A stretch of 64,000 nt of DNA from an uncultured Sphingomonadaceae bacterium (lineage in GTDB: Bacteria; Pseudomonadota; Alphaproteobacteria; Sphingomonadales; Sphingomonadaceae), in contig CANLSQ010000003.1 in assembly GCA_947493955.1 (NCBI GenBank), positions 310,001-374,000 on the forward strand, given 5' to 3'. Under the pieces are notes generated by a model. The model was not told where the DNA came from. It was given only the letters and a program-made list of their open reading frames with translations, and did no database searches. Positions 8,661 through 18,210 of this stretch are shown here, one piece after another. The stretch's first letter is position 1; every line of letters begins with the position of its first letter. A program made the translations under genes and the position numbers.

Positions 8661-10028
8661 ATGAGTGTTCAGGCCAATCCGTTCAAGCGCACGACCATCA
8701 TGATCATGTTCGCTATCGGCTTCGCTGCTTTTGTTGCGCTGCTTTATGGCTTGGGTGCGGGCGACAACCTGTCTTCGGGTAAAAACGGTCAGGCGCATGG
8801 CGCATCAAACAGTCTGGTTGGCTACAAGGCTCTGGCGAACCTACTGGAAAAGACCGGCCACGAGGTAAAGCTGTCCCGTTCTGCTGCCGCCATTGACGAA
8901 CCCGGGCTGCTCATATTGACGCCCAATGCCTATGCCGAGGCGGAAAAGATCGCCGAAATCGTCCAAGAGCGCGCTTATGCCGGGCCGACAATGATCATTC
9001 TTCCCAAATGGCAAGTGGCGACGACAAATCTGGTCGGCATGGAGTCACAAAAAGGCTGGGCTACGCGTTTGGGTACGGTGCCCGGTGAATCCGGCGTTCG
9101 CATGCTAAGCGACATTGTTGATGTGGAACTGCAGACAATTCGCCCCGAAGAAGATCAAAAAGCCAATGAGGGCAAAAGCAAAGCCGTGATTGCGAGCGAA
9201 CGGCAATCGACGCAATCCGATTTCAACCCGTCCGAAATCGCCAATAGCGCTGTTGGCGACCCAATTCCTTTGCCTGAAATTCATAACACCATGATCGGCG
9301 ACTATCTCAGAAACATTGTCGAAGATCCGGAAAATGGCGAGTCTTTGATCGGCTATGTCGATGATGGCGGCATTTATGACAATCTGGAAGGTCTTGATCC
9401 TTCAGTCTTGACCGCGGACGACGAGATAGACTCAGCCTATTATCCGGTCGTCATAGTGGCGGATGCGGATTTGATGAACAACACCGGCATGGGGAATGAA
9501 AAGATTGCGCGTCATGCCTATGATCTTGTCGCCGCGCTTCAAGCGCAGACAGATGGCCCGATCATATTTGACCTGACCCTCAACGGCCTTGGGTCATCCG
9601 ACAATCTGTTGACGCTGGCGTTCAAGCCACCGTTTTTGTCAGCGACAATCTGTCTGATCATCGCAGCATTGGCCGCCGCCTGGATGGCGTTTAATCGCTT
9701 TGGCCCACCGGTGCGGGAGCGCCGCAGTATCGATTTTGGTAAGACCGCGCTGGTCAATAACAGTGCTGGCTTCATTCACCGGATGCGCCGCGAGCATATG
9801 GTTGCCGACCCTTATGGAGAAATGATCCGTGATGAGGCCATTCGCGCCCTGGGCCTGTCTTCAAGCGCAGATCGCGAGGAGCAGAATCGCAAACTCGACA
9901 TGCTGGGCGAAGTTGATGGTTACCGGTTTACGGCTCTGCTGAATAATCTCAATCAATCTCAGAACTCTCGCGAAACCGCCGATCACGCTGCGGCGCTTTA
10001 TCATTGGAAAAAGGAACTCATCGGATGA
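8661..10028 (+). CDS. DUF4350-domain membrane protein
   Basis: The 455-residue product has an N-terminal membrane anchor (TIMIMFAIGFAAFVALLYGLG) followed by NSLVGYKALANLLEKTGHEV and LLILTPNAYAEAEKIAEIV. This is the start typical of DUF4350 proteins, which resemble a glutamine-amidotransferase/ABC-accessory fold. A second span lies near residues 325-345 (PFLSATICLIIAALAAAWMAF), with a cytoplasmic tail after it. Between the two spans is a large, probably extracytoplasmic, domain. It ends overlapping the moxR-like start by four bases. The role is unknown; the family travels with MoxR, DUF58 and DUF4129 genes. Confidence 0.75.
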   Translation: MSVQANPFKRTTIMIMFAIGFAAFVALLYGLGAGDNLSSGKNGQAHGASNSLVGYKALANLLEKTGHEVKLSRSAAAIDEPGLLILTPNAYAEAEKIAEIVQERAYAGPTMIILPKWQVATTNLVGMESQKGWATRLGTVPGESGVRMLSDIVDVELQTIRPEEDQKANEGKSKAVIASERQSTQSDFNPSEIANSAVGDPIPLPEIHNTMIGDYLRNIVEDPENGESLIGYVDDGGIYDNLEGLDPSVLTADDEIDSAYYPVVIVADADLMNNTGMGNEKIARHAYDLVAALQAQTDGPIIFDLTLNGLGSSDNLLTLAFKPPFLSATICLIIAALAAAWMAFNRFGPPVRERRSIDFGKTALVNNSAGFIHRMRREHMVADPYGEMIRDEAIRALGLSSSADREEQNRKLDMLGEVDGYRFTALLNNLNQSQNSRETADHAAALYHWKKELIG

Positions 10029-10981
10029 ATATCGGGGAATTAAAGACGCTGGCGGACAATATCCGCGCGGAAGTAGGCAAGGCGATTATCGGACAGGAAG
10101 AGATTGTCGATCATCTGCTGATCGCTGTGTTTTCCTCCGGCCATGTTCTCCTTGAAGGGCCCCCAGGAACAGCCAAAACGTTCCTTGCACAGTGTTTTTC
10201 AGCGACACTCAGTCTGGATTTTGGTCGCATCCAATTTACCCCCGACTTGATGCCCGGCGACATTGTCGGCTCCAACCTGTTCAATTTCCAGACGAGCACA
10301 TTCACCCTCACGCGTGGGCCGATTTTCTGTGACTTGCTGCTGGCCGATGAAATCAACCGGACACCGCCAAAAACCCAGGCGGCGATGCTGGAGGCAATGC
10401 AGGAGCGTGCCGTTACAATTGATGGAGAGACCCACGATCTGTCCTCGCAGTTCATGGTGGTAGCCACACAAAATCCGATTGAGCAGCAAGGCGTCTATCC
10501 CCTGCCTGAGGCACAGCTCGACCGGTTTCTGTTCAAGCTGCTGATCGAATATCCCGATGCCGAAGAAGAAAAGAATATCGTCTCCCAATATGGCGAGCGT
10601 ATTGGTGCACCGGGGCCCAAGGATTTTGGGATCAGCGCTCAAGTGGATGAGAAAACCCTGATCGCGGCGGCAGAAGTCGTGAAATCGGTTAAACTGGTCG
10701 ACGACGTCACCGATTATATCGTCCGGCTGGTTCGTGCGACCCGTGAAACCGCTGATCTTGAAAACGGCGCCAGTCCAAGGGCTGCGATTATGCTTGCGAC
10801 CGCGGCGCGCGCAAGGGCGGCGATTTCGGGCCGCGACTATGTGGTGCCAGATGATGTGAAAGCGCTTGCTCCATCTGTCTTGCGGCATCGCACTTTGTTG
10901 TCTCCCGCTGCGGAAATTGAAGGCCGCCTTGTCGACACCATTATCGAAGCCTTGGTAGAACGCACGGAAGCGCCGCGTTGA
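10025..10981 (+). CDS. MoxR-family AAA+ ATPase
   Basis: The ATG at 10025 overlaps the stop of the DUF4350 gene (ATGA) and gives 318 residues. Walker A is GPPGTAKT (near residue 45), Walker B is LLADEINR (near residue 110), sensor 1 is VVATQNPIEQQGVYPLPEAQLDRFLFK, and the C-terminal lid carries SPRAAIMLATAARARAAI. All are canonical for the MoxR family of chaperone-like ATPases, which help assemble or activate partner proteins together with von-Willebrand-type or DUF58 proteins. The DUF58 gene follows with an overlapping TTG start, so the ATPase and its likely partner are translationally coupled. The client complex is not known here. Confidence 0.93.
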   Translation: MNIGELKTLADNIRAEVGKAIIGQEEIVDHLLIAVFSSGHVLLEGPPGTAKTFLAQCFSATLSLDFGRIQFTPDLMPGDIVGSNLFNFQTSTFTLTRGPIFCDLLLADEINRTPPKTQAAMLEAMQERAVTIDGETHDLSSQFMVVATQNPIEQQGVYPLPEAQLDRFLFKLLIEYPDAEEEKNIVSQYGERIGAPGPKDFGISAQVDEKTLIAAAEVVKSVKLVDDVTDYIVRLVRATRETADLENGASPRAAIMLATAARARAAISGRDYVVPDDVKALAPSVLRHRTLLSPAAEIEGRLVDTIIEALVERTEAPR

Positions 10982-12297
10982 TCTACCCCACTGCCCGGGC
11001 TGTTTTCCTGATCGCTATTGGCGCGCCGGTTGCGGCGTTGCTTGCTGCGCTGATGCCGAACCTCTGGGCGATTGGCATAGCCTGGGCGGCTATGTTGGTC
11101 TTGCTGCTTGTCGTCGATGGCCTGATGGCTGCAAAGGCTGGCAATGTCCAACTTGCCGTTCCCAATAGTACCGAAATAGGCGCACCGCTGGAGCTCGATC
11201 TGCAAGCTGAGTTTGCCGGCCTGATGACCCCTCGGCAAGTGAGCGGCAATCTGGGCGTGGATGACCGGCTTTCTGATACCGGCCGTATGGAATTTACGCT
11301 TGATCGTTCTGAACCGGGAGAGTTGACCTATCGCGGCGCGACAACGACCATACCGAACCGCAGAGGAACAGGGGATATCGGAAAGCTCTGGTTGCGCTGG
11401 AAAGGTCCTCTGGGTCTGGCATGGCGGCAAACCTCCAAGCAAAGCGGTCAATCCATCGCGGTCATGCCTAATATTTCAGCTGTGCGCAGTCCAACCGTAC
11501 AGATGTTCCTGCGGGATTCCGTTTTTGGTCTGTTGGCCCGCAAATTTCGCGGCGAGGGTAGCGAGTTTGAGGCCCTGACCGAATATCAGCCGGGTATGGA
11601 TCGGCGGAGTATCGACTGGAAGGGATCGGCGCGGCATAGTAAATTGCTGGCCAAGGAATATGATACGGAGCGCAACAACCAGATTGTCTTTGCGCTGGAT
11701 TGCGGATCGGCCATGTGTGAACCGATTGACGGCCTGCCGCGTATCGACCGCGCGGTGTCGGCGGCTTTGCTGACAGCATATATCACCTTGAAATCCGGTG
11801 ATAAAACAAGCCTGTTCAGCTTTGCAGCAAAGCCGGAATTGTCGACGCCTTTTCTGTCTGGCAGCCGTAATTTTTACCGGATGCAGCAGGATGCAGCGAC
11901 GATTGACTACCGGCATCAGGAAAGCAATTACACCTTGGCCTTGTCAGCACTTTCCAGCCGTTTGCAGCGGCGCTCGCTGATTATTATTTTTACAGATTTT
12001 ACCGACCCGACCAGCGCGGATTTGATGCTGGAGGCTGCTGGACGGTTGATTGACAAACATCTGGTGCTGTTCGTGGTGCTGGAAGACAAGGAATTGTTGG
12101 AATTAATTGAGAAGAAACCGGAAAATGCCGAAGATGTAGCGCGCAGCGTGACCGCCCAGAGTCTGCTCGACCAGAAAAAGCTGGTTGTGACCCGGCTTCA
12201 GCATATGGGTATTGATGTGGTTGAAGGCGCGCATGAAAATATCGGAACGCGGCTGATTAACAGCTACCTGAAAATCAAGCGGCGGGGTGCGATTTAA
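10978..12297 (+). CDS. DUF58-domain protein
   Basis: A TTG start at 10978 overlaps the TGA of the moxR-like gene (TTGA). The 439-residue product has two N-terminal spans (ARAVFLIAIGAPVAALLAAL and IGIAWAAMLVLLLVVDGLM) and then the DUF58 core FEALTEYQPGMDRRSIDWKGSARH. A region like a von Willebrand factor A domain follows (IVFALDCGSAMCEPIDG, a degraded D-x-S-x-S metal site as D-C-G-S-A). DUF58 proteins are usual neighbours of MoxR ATPases and probably bind them. The MIDAS-like motif looks altered, but the alignment is by eye only. Confidence 0.88.
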   Translation: MIYPTARAVFLIAIGAPVAALLAALMPNLWAIGIAWAAMLVLLLVVDGLMAAKAGNVQLAVPNSTEIGAPLELDLQAEFAGLMTPRQVSGNLGVDDRLSDTGRMEFTLDRSEPGELTYRGATTTIPNRRGTGDIGKLWLRWKGPLGLAWRQTSKQSGQSIAVMPNISAVRSPTVQMFLRDSVFGLLARKFRGEGSEFEALTEYQPGMDRRSIDWKGSARHSKLLAKEYDTERNNQIVFALDCGSAMCEPIDGLPRIDRAVSAALLTAYITLKSGDKTSLFSFAAKPELSTPFLSGSRNFYRMQQDAATIDYRHQESNYTLALSALSSRLQRRSLIIIFTDFTDPTSADLMLEAAGRLIDKHLVLFVVLEDKELLELIEKKPENAEDVARSVTAQSLLDQKKLVVTRLQHMGIDVVEGAHENIGTRLINSYLKIKRRGAI

Positions 12298-13340
12298 TGG
12301 CAAGTGTGGCGACCGATCCCGATGTGCAGCAGGCGATAGAATCCGCTGCCCTAAAAAGCGACCGCTTTCGTCTTGAACGGGAAGCAGACTGGATACGGCT
12401 GGAAGAAATTGTCACCAAGATGGAAAAGGGCAAGACCCGGCGGTTGAGTGATGAGGATGTGCTTGTGCTCCCGACGCTTTACCGGACATTATTGTCGAGC
12501 CTTTCTATCGCCCGCGAAAGCTCTCTTGATGCCGGGCTGATCGACTATCTCGAAGGCCTGGCGCTGCGGTCCTACTTCATGGTTTATGGTACCCAGACCA
12601 GTTTCGGCCGCTGGCTAAAGGGCTTTTTCGGCGGCGGTTGGAGCCAGGCTATCCGCGAGATCAAGCTGGATATCTGGATTGCGTTATTCGTCATGATCGC
12701 CGGGACCTTGATCGGCTATGCGCTCGTCGCCGGCGATAGCGACTGGTATTATGCTCTCGTTCCCGGGAACTTCGCCGAAGTCCGGGTGCCGGGTGCCAGC
12801 GAAGAAGCTTTGCGCGGAACGCTTTTCGGTGCCGAGAAACAGGATGGCCTAGGCGTTTTCGCGGCCTATTTGTTCAGCAACAATGCGCAGGTCGCCATAC
12901 TCGCTTTTGCTTTGGGCTTTGCTTTTGGAATACCGAGCATCTTGCTGCTGATTCACAATATGGCCCTTCTGGGCGCAATGTTATGGGTGTTCGCCCAGCG
13001 CGGCTTGACGCTGGAATTTGTCGGTTGGCTATCCATTCACGGCACAACCGAACTGTTTGCGATCCTGCTGGCCGGAGCGGCCGGTATTCATGTCGGGCGT
13101 TCGATTGCCTTTCCCGGTGCAAAATCCCATCTGACGGCTGCGAGCGATGCGGGCAAGCGCGCAGCTCTGGTAATGGCCGGTGTGGTGATCATGCTGATCT
13201 GCGCAGGGCTTCTGGAAGGTTTCGCGCGTCAACTGATCAACAGTACCGCCCTGCGTTATGCGGTTGGCGGTGCAATGCTGACATTCTGGCTGGTCTATTT
13301 CTTTGTCTTTGGTCGTAACCGGACGGAGAGCAGGCTGTGA
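12297..13340 (+). CDS. Stage II sporulation protein M-like (DUF95) membrane protein
   Basis: The ATG at 12297 overlaps the TAA of the DUF58 gene (TAATG). The 347-residue product has a charged N-terminal third and then several spans. GFAFGIPSILLLIHNMALLGAMLWVF and LSIHGTTELFAILLAGAAGIHVGR are the SpoIIM-family signature region, with its conserved H-G-x-x-E. Non-sporulating bacteria carry this family beside MoxR, DUF58 and RDD genes. The function is unknown; a role in envelope remodelling or vesicle-like membrane processes is often guessed. It overlaps the RDD gene by four bases (GTGA). Confidence 0.85.
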   Translation: MASVATDPDVQQAIESAALKSDRFRLEREADWIRLEEIVTKMEKGKTRRLSDEDVLVLPTLYRTLLSSLSIARESSLDAGLIDYLEGLALRSYFMVYGTQTSFGRWLKGFFGGGWSQAIREIKLDIWIALFVMIAGTLIGYALVAGDSDWYYALVPGNFAEVRVPGASEEALRGTLFGAEKQDGLGVFAAYLFSNNAQVAILAFALGFAFGIPSILLLIHNMALLGAMLWVFAQRGLTLEFVGWLSIHGTTELFAILLAGAAGIHVGRSIAFPGAKSHLTAASDAGKRAALVMAGVVIMLICAGLLEGFARQLINSTALRYAVGGAMLTFWLVYFFVFGRNRTESRL

Positions 13341-14284
13341 ACACGACAACAACCGATCCCTGGATCAGGCGATCCACCAATCCCAAGCTGGACCGGGTGA
13401 TGGTCTCTCCGGAGGGCGTTCCGCTTAATGTGACCGTTGCCACTGCCGGTGCACGCGCCGGCGCATTGACGCTGGATATTCTTATCATATTAGGTCTCAT
13501 CCTTGGTGTGACGCTGCTGGGACTGCTTGTCTTATGGGGCTTTGGGGCCGCCTTTGGGATCGATACCAATCAGAAAGTAAGCGGCCCATTGAACTTGGTT
13601 CTTGTTCTTTGGATTATCGCCGTGTTTCTGTTCCGTAACGCCTATTTCCTTTATTTCGAACTGGGTGAACGAGCCGCCACATGGGGTAAGCGCGCCGTCG
13701 GCATTCGGGTTGCCGCGCGCGATGGTGGACGATTGACGGCGGAGGCGGTGATTGCGCGTAACATCATCCGCGATATCGAACTGTTTCTGCCGCTTGTGTT
13801 TATAACATCCGGCGAGGCCGAGGGCACCATGAGTGACTTTACGGCGTGGGCGGGCTTCCTCTGGGTTTTGATGTTTCTGCTCTTTCCCTTGTTCAACAAG
13901 GATCGTTTGCGCTGTGGTGATCTGATTGCGGGGACCTGGGTAATCCAGAATGTGAAGCGGAATCTGGGCGGCGTTGTGGCGCCTTCGGCCGATGCGAATG
14001 GCGCGGCCGCCGGGCAGGCGGCGGCGCGCTATGAATTTTCGGACGCTGATCTGTCTGTCTATGGAGAGTTCGAGCTGCAGACGCTGGAAAGTGTACTCAG
14101 AACCGGAACCGACGAAGCACTGGAAACAGTAACGAAATCAATCTGCGCCAAAATTGGTTGGGAGCCTGGCACCGGTGATGAACGCATATTTCTGGAGGCT
14201 TATTACACAGCGCTGAGAGCAAAACTGGAAAGCGGGATGCGTTTCGGAAAACGCCGGAAGGATAAATATTCCGCTGATATTTAA
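13337..14284 (+). CDS. RDD-family membrane protein
   Basis: Starts at a GTG overlapping the previous stop. The 315-residue product carries the RDD signature with GARAGALTLDILIILGLILG near residue 35 and, after a second hydrophobic part, ERAATWGKRAVGIRVAARDGGRLT. A late KDRLRCGDLIAGTWVI is also typical of the family (R-x-x-x-D-x-I-A-G-T). The C-terminal 90 residues are soluble and alanine- and glutamate-rich. RDD proteins are small transporter-like membrane proteins, and this one is the last gene of the operon. A hairpin that may end transcription lies about 60 bases beyond. Confidence 0.88.
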   Translation: MNTTTTDPWIRRSTNPKLDRVMVSPEGVPLNVTVATAGARAGALTLDILIILGLILGVTLLGLLVLWGFGAAFGIDTNQKVSGPLNLVLVLWIIAVFLFRNAYFLYFELGERAATWGKRAVGIRVAARDGGRLTAEAVIARNIIRDIELFLPLVFITSGEAEGTMSDFTAWAGFLWVLMFLLFPLFNKDRLRCGDLIAGTWVIQNVKRNLGGVVAPSADANGAAAGQAAARYEFSDADLSVYGEFELQTLESVLRTGTDEALETVTKSICAKIGWEPGTGDERIFLEAYYTALRAKLESGMRFGKRRKDKYSADI

Positions 14285-14344
14285 TGAGTCGATTAAACCG
14301 GTTCGGCGATTCTTGAAAGTGAATGTCCACGAGAGTCGCGCTTG

Positions 14345-14370
14345 CCGTAGCGTCACCTGCTACGGTCTTT
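14345..14370 (+). terminator. Possible terminator of the MoxR/RDD operon
   Basis: CCGTAGC and GCTACGG form a perfect seven-base-pair stem with a seven-base loop, followed by TCTTT. The run of T is short, so this is a moderate call. It lies between the RDD gene and the acyl-CoA dehydrogenase gene. Confidence 0.45.
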
Positions 14371-14436
14371 AGATCAGCTTGTTTTCTGCGGTTTTTGGCG
14401 TATGTTGCGGCCAAATTCATCATTGGAGAGTCGGTC

Positions 14437-15633
14437 ATGAACCTGGAGTTCACTGCAGAAGAAAAAGCTTTTCGCGACGAAGTGCGCAGCTTTATCGAGA
14501 ATAATTACCCTCAGAATATCGAACGTGCGGCGGTTCAGGACGATATGAGCCCTGAAGATATGACCGCATGGCACAAAATTCTCGGCGAAAAAGGTTGGTC
14601 CGTTCCGGCTTGGCCTGAGCAATATGGTGGTACCGGCTGGACCCCGACACAGCGCTATATCTGGTCAGAGGAAAATGCACGTGTGAATGCGGTTATGCCG
14701 CTGCCCTTCGGCGTCGCCATGGTTGGCCCAGTTATCTACACATTTGGCAATGAAGAGCAGAAAGCCAAGCATCTGCCGGGCATTAAAAGCGGCAATACCT
14801 GGTGGTGTCAGGGCTATTCCGAGCCCGGCGCCGGTTCAGACCTTGCGTCGCTGAAAACAACCGCGGTGCGCGATGGCGATGATTACATCATCAATGGTCA
14901 GAAGACATGGACAACATTGGCGCAGCATGCCGATTGGGGTTTCTTCCTGTGCCGCACCGATCCCGATGCGCCCAAGCCGCAACAAGGTATCAGCTTCATT
15001 CTGGTGGACATGAAAACGCCCGGTATCGAAGTCCGCCCGATCAAGCTGATCGATGGCGGCTATGAGGTCAACGAAGTGTGGCTCACCGACGTGCGCGTGC
15101 CAGCGGAAAACCTGATTGGCGAAGAGAATAAAGGCTGGACCTACGCGAAATTCCTGCTGGCGCATGAGCGTTCCGGCATTGCCGGTGTGGCCCGTTCCAA
15201 GCGCGGTGTCGAGCAGCTGAAAGAGATTGCCCAGCATGAGATGCTTGATGGTGAGCCACTGCTTCAGGACATGGGTTTCGCTACCAAGATCAGCCAGCTG
15301 GAAATTGATCTCGCAGCTTTGGAAATTACCGAGCTACGGACGCTGGCCGGTGAACAGGCGGGTAAGGGTCCCGGCCCGGAAAGTTCCTTGTTGAAAGTGA
15401 AGGGTACGGAAATTCAGCAACGCCTGACCGAATTGACGCTGGAAGCGGTTGGTCATTATGGCACGCCCGACTTTCGCAGCTTCCCGGCTGATGGCTCCAA
15501 CGATTTCCCGATCGGTCCGGATTATGCGCACAGCGCGGCACCGACCTATTTCAACATGCGCAAGACATCGATCTACGGGGGATCGAACGAGATTCAGCGC
15601 AACATCATCACCAAAATGGTCCTCGGACTTTAG
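14437..15633 (+). CDS. Acyl-CoA dehydrogenase, large-subunit (PimC/ChsE-like) type
   Basis: The ATG at 14437, after GGAGAG, is chosen over an upstream in-frame start because the protein then begins MNLEFTAEEKAFRDEVRSF like family members. The 398-residue product shows WWCQGYSEPGAGSDLASL (FAD and substrate site) and, at the C-terminus, YGGSNEIQRNI. At the position of the usual C-terminal catalytic Glu of medium-chain enzymes it has Gly (about residue 381). Glu244 in AHERSGIAG is in the helix position used by isovaleryl- and steroid-side-chain-type enzymes. Together with the following gene it probably forms a mixed-subunit dehydrogenase. The substrate (dicarboxylic, branched or ring-derived CoA ester) is not known. 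Confidence 0.88.
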   Translation: MNLEFTAEEKAFRDEVRSFIENNYPQNIERAAVQDDMSPEDMTAWHKILGEKGWSVPAWPEQYGGTGWTPTQRYIWSEENARVNAVMPLPFGVAMVGPVIYTFGNEEQKAKHLPGIKSGNTWWCQGYSEPGAGSDLASLKTTAVRDGDDYIINGQKTWTTLAQHADWGFFLCRTDPDAPKPQQGISFILVDMKTPGIEVRPIKLIDGGYEVNEVWLTDVRVPAENLIGEENKGWTYAKFLLAHERSGIAGVARSKRGVEQLKEIAQHEMLDGEPLLQDMGFATKISQLEIDLAALEITELRTLAGEQAGKGPGPESSLLKVKGTEIQQRLTELTLEAVGHYGTPDFRSFPADGSNDFPIGPDYAHSAAPTYFNMRKTSIYGGSNEIQRNIITKMVLGL

Positions 15634-15667
15634 ATCCAACCCGCAAATATAATAAGAAAGCGAAACT

Positions 15668-16807
15668 ATGGATTTCAATTTTTCTGACGAACAGAATATG
15701 GTTCGTGACGGTATTTCACGACTGGTTCGGGAACAATATGACTGGGATACACGCCGCGCCGTGATCGCCAGTGAATCTGGCTGGCGGCCGGAATTCTGGG
15801 CACAGCTTGCCGAACTGGGCATGCTGGCAGCGCCCTTCTCTGAAGAAGATGGCGGCTTTGGCGGCGGTGCGGTCGAAACCATGCTGATCATGGAAGAATT
15901 TGGCAAAGGCCTGGTGGTCGAGCCATTCATTCCCAGCGTGGTCTGTGCCGGCGGATTCCTGAAACATGCCGGAACCGCGGCACAGAAAGAAGAATATCTC
16001 AGCGCGATCATTGGCGGCGAAAAGGTCTTCGCCTTTGCCTATGCCGAGCCGCAGGGCCGCTATGATCTGGCCAACCTGACGACCACAGCCAAGAAAGATG
16101 GCGACGGTTACTCGCTCAACGGCCACAAAGCGGTCGTGATCGGCGCGCCTTGGGCGAGCCATTTGGTGGTTACTGCGCGCACCTCCGGCGGACAGACGGA
16201 TGCAGGTGGTGTGTCGGTGTTCATCGTTGCCAAGGACGCTGACGGCGTCAGTCTGCGCGATTATGCAACCGTTGACGGTCGCCGCGCTTCGGAAGTCTAT
16301 TTCGAGAATGTTTCGGTTCCGGGTGATGCCCTGATCGGGGAGCTCGACAATGGCCTGCCTCTGATTGAAACGGTTGTCGATGAAGCGACAGCGGCGGTTT
16401 GCGCCGAAGCCACCGGTGCGATGCAGGTAACCCATGCGATGACGCTGGAATATGCGAAACAGCGCAAGCAGTTCGGCGTGCCGATCAGCAGTTTTCAGGT
16501 GCTTCAGCACCGCATGGTCGATATGTTCATGGAATATGAGCAGTCGATTTCCATGTCCTATCTGGCAACAATCAAGCTGGATGAAGACGAAGCGGCACGC
16601 AAGCATGCGGTCTCGTCAGCCAAGGTCCGTATCGGGCAATCCGCCCGCTTTGTCGGCCAGTCGGCCGTGCAGACCCATGGCGGTATGGGCGTGACCGATG
16701 AAACGGCTGTCGGCAGCTATTTCAAGCGGTTGTCGATCATCGAAAGCGAATTTGGCAGCGTCGATCATCACATGCGCCGGCACGTCAAACTGACCGCTGC
16801 ACAGTAA
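15668..16807 (+). CDS. Acyl-CoA dehydrogenase, small-subunit (PimD/ChsE-like) type
   Basis: This 379-residue protein starts MDFNFSDEQNMVRDGISRLV and follows the large subunit by about 30 bases. FAYAEPQGRYDLANL occupies the place of the normal E-P-x-A-G-S-D region and is degenerate. The C-terminal region QTHGGMGVTDETAVGSYFKR is intact. No Glu is evident at the helix position that is catalytic in the partner (DEATAAVCAEATG). This pattern, one subunit with the base and one without, is known for the heteromeric dehydrogenases of steroid side-chain and pimelate degradation. I infer an alpha/beta complex. A good terminator lies just after the stop. Confidence 0.85.
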   Translation: MDFNFSDEQNMVRDGISRLVREQYDWDTRRAVIASESGWRPEFWAQLAELGMLAAPFSEEDGGFGGGAVETMLIMEEFGKGLVVEPFIPSVVCAGGFLKHAGTAAQKEEYLSAIIGGEKVFAFAYAEPQGRYDLANLTTTAKKDGDGYSLNGHKAVVIGAPWASHLVVTARTSGGQTDAGGVSVFIVAKDADGVSLRDYATVDGRRASEVYFENVSVPGDALIGELDNGLPLIETVVDEATAAVCAEATGAMQVTHAMTLEYAKQRKQFGVPISSFQVLQHRMVDMFMEYEQSISMSYLATIKLDEDEAARKHAVSSAKVRIGQSARFVGQSAVQTHGGMGVTDETAVGSYFKRLSIIESEFGSVDHHMRRHVKLTAAQ

Positions 16808-16830
16808 GGCAAACGCCATAACCCTATCAC

Positions 16831-16868
16831 AAAAGGGGGTGCTGCCGCTCTGGCTGCGCCCCCTTTTT
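16831..16868 (+). terminator. Rho-independent terminator after the acyl-CoA dehydrogenase pair
   Basis: AAAAGGGGG and CCCCCTTTT flank a loop of about 19 bases that itself can pair partly (TGC/GCG side). The right arm runs straight into a T tract, as expected for an intrinsic terminator. Confidence 0.75.
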
Positions 16869-16905
16869 CGCGTTATCCCTCTTCTTCCCTAGGGAGGGGA
16901 TAAGG

Positions 16906-18210
16906 ATGGTTCAGCAATCTGCCGCGATGCCGGGCAAAACAACGGGCAATATATACCGCTACTATATCCTGTTTGTGATGATGCTGACCTATATGTTCAA
17001 CATCACCGATCGCATGGTCATGTCGATCCTGATCGAGGATATCAAAGCGGACTTTGTCCTGACCGACACACAAATCGGTCTTCTGGCCGGAACGGCCTTT
17101 ACTCTTTTCTATGTATTATTGGGGATACCGGCTGGCCGTCTGGCGGACCGGACCAATCGCAAAAAAATGATCTCGGTTGCGGTAAGTCTGTGGAGCCTGA
17201 TGACTGCGCTATGCGGTGTTGCGACGGGTTTCTGGACCCTGTTCCTGGCCCGCCTGGGCGTTGGTGTCGGAGAGGCCGGTGGCAATCCCCCAGCCATTTC
17301 CATTCTGACCAATTATTTCCAATCGCATGAATTGTCACGCGCAATGGGCGTGTTCTCGGTCGGTGCCGTGCTCGGTCCCGTGGTTGGTTTTGTCGCAGGC
17401 GGGCTGCTCGCAGAGGCCTATGGCTGGCGCTGGACGTTCATCATTCTCGGATTGCCGGGCGTCCTGCTCGGTGTGCTGATCTATCTGACGGTCAGAGAGC
17501 CGGACCGCAGCCAGTTCTCCGAAGCCGGCGAGGAAACGACCAAAGCGACGACGCAGGAACCCTTCGCCACAACCATGGCTTCACTCTGGCGCAACCGGAT
17601 CTTCATGCGCGTGGCTCTGGCTAACGCCCTGGCGGTCACGGCTTCTTATGCTTTTGCCATCTGGCTGGCACCCATCCTGATCCGCAATTTCGAGATTCCG
17701 GTGTCGCAGGTGGGTATCTATCTGGGTATTGTCTGGATTGCGGGCGGCGTTCCCGGGATGATCATAGGCGGCTATGTGACGGACAAGCTGGCCCTCAGAA
17801 ATCCGAAATGGCGGGCGTGGTATTGTGCTATTGTCGTGCTGGTCGCGCTGCCACTGCTGTGCCTTTGCCTGCTGACCGATAACTTGATCCTGGCACTCAT
17901 CCTCTATGCCGTTGGCTATGGCGTACATTCATCCACGCAAGGACCGGCTATAGCGATGATGCAGTCATCCGTATCACCGACCGAGCGGGGTACAGCCTCC
18001 TCGATAGCCAGTCTGTCCGCGACTTTTCTCGGCTATTTCATCGGCCCCGCCGTGGCCGGAGCGATCAGCGACAATTTGGCACCGGACCATGGCACGCTTT
18101 CGCTGAACTATGCGGTTATCGGGATTACGATATTGAGCCTGACCCTGGCGATACTGGCTTATCTCTATGCCGCCAGAGCCGTTCCAGATACGCCGCCCAA
18201 ACCCGCTTGA
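16906..18210 (+). CDS. MFS transporter, spinster-like family
   Basis: The ATG at 16906 follows a strong AGGGAGGGGATAAGG ribosome-binding region. The 434-residue product has about twelve membrane spans. The MFS loop 2-3 signature is GRLADRTNRKKMI, and RLGVGVGEAGGNPPAISILTNYF is typical of the spinster-like subgroup (G-E-A-x-x-x-P) that carries sphingolipids, aromatic acids or bile-acid-like compounds in different organisms. It stands alone on the plus strand, next to acyl-CoA dehydrogenases and convergent with a hypothetical gene. The substrate is unknown. Confidence 0.88.
   Translation: MVQQSAAMPGKTTGNIYRYYILFVMMLTYMFNITDRMVMSILIEDIKADFVLTDTQIGLLAGTAFTLFYVLLGIPAGRLADRTNRKKMISVAVSLWSLMTALCGVATGFWTLFLARLGVGVGEAGGNPPAISILTNYFQSHELSRAMGVFSVGAVLGPVVGFVAGGLLAEAYGWRWTFIILGLPGVLLGVLIYLTVREPDRSQFSEAGEETTKATTQEPFATTMASLWRNRIFMRVALANALAVTASYAFAIWLAPILIRNFEIPVSQVGIYLGIVWIAGGVPGMIIGGYVTDKLALRNPKWRAWYCAIVVLVALPLLCLCLLTDNLILALILYAVGYGVHSSTQGPAIAMMQSSVSPTERGTASSIASLSATFLGYFIGPAVAGAISDNLAPDHGTLSLNYAVIGITILSLTLAILAYLYAARAVPDTPPKPA

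Noticed and set aside
15716-16606. Long open frame on the minus strand over the small acyl-CoA dehydrogenase subunit
   Set aside because: Antisense shadow of an acyl-CoA dehydrogenase gene.
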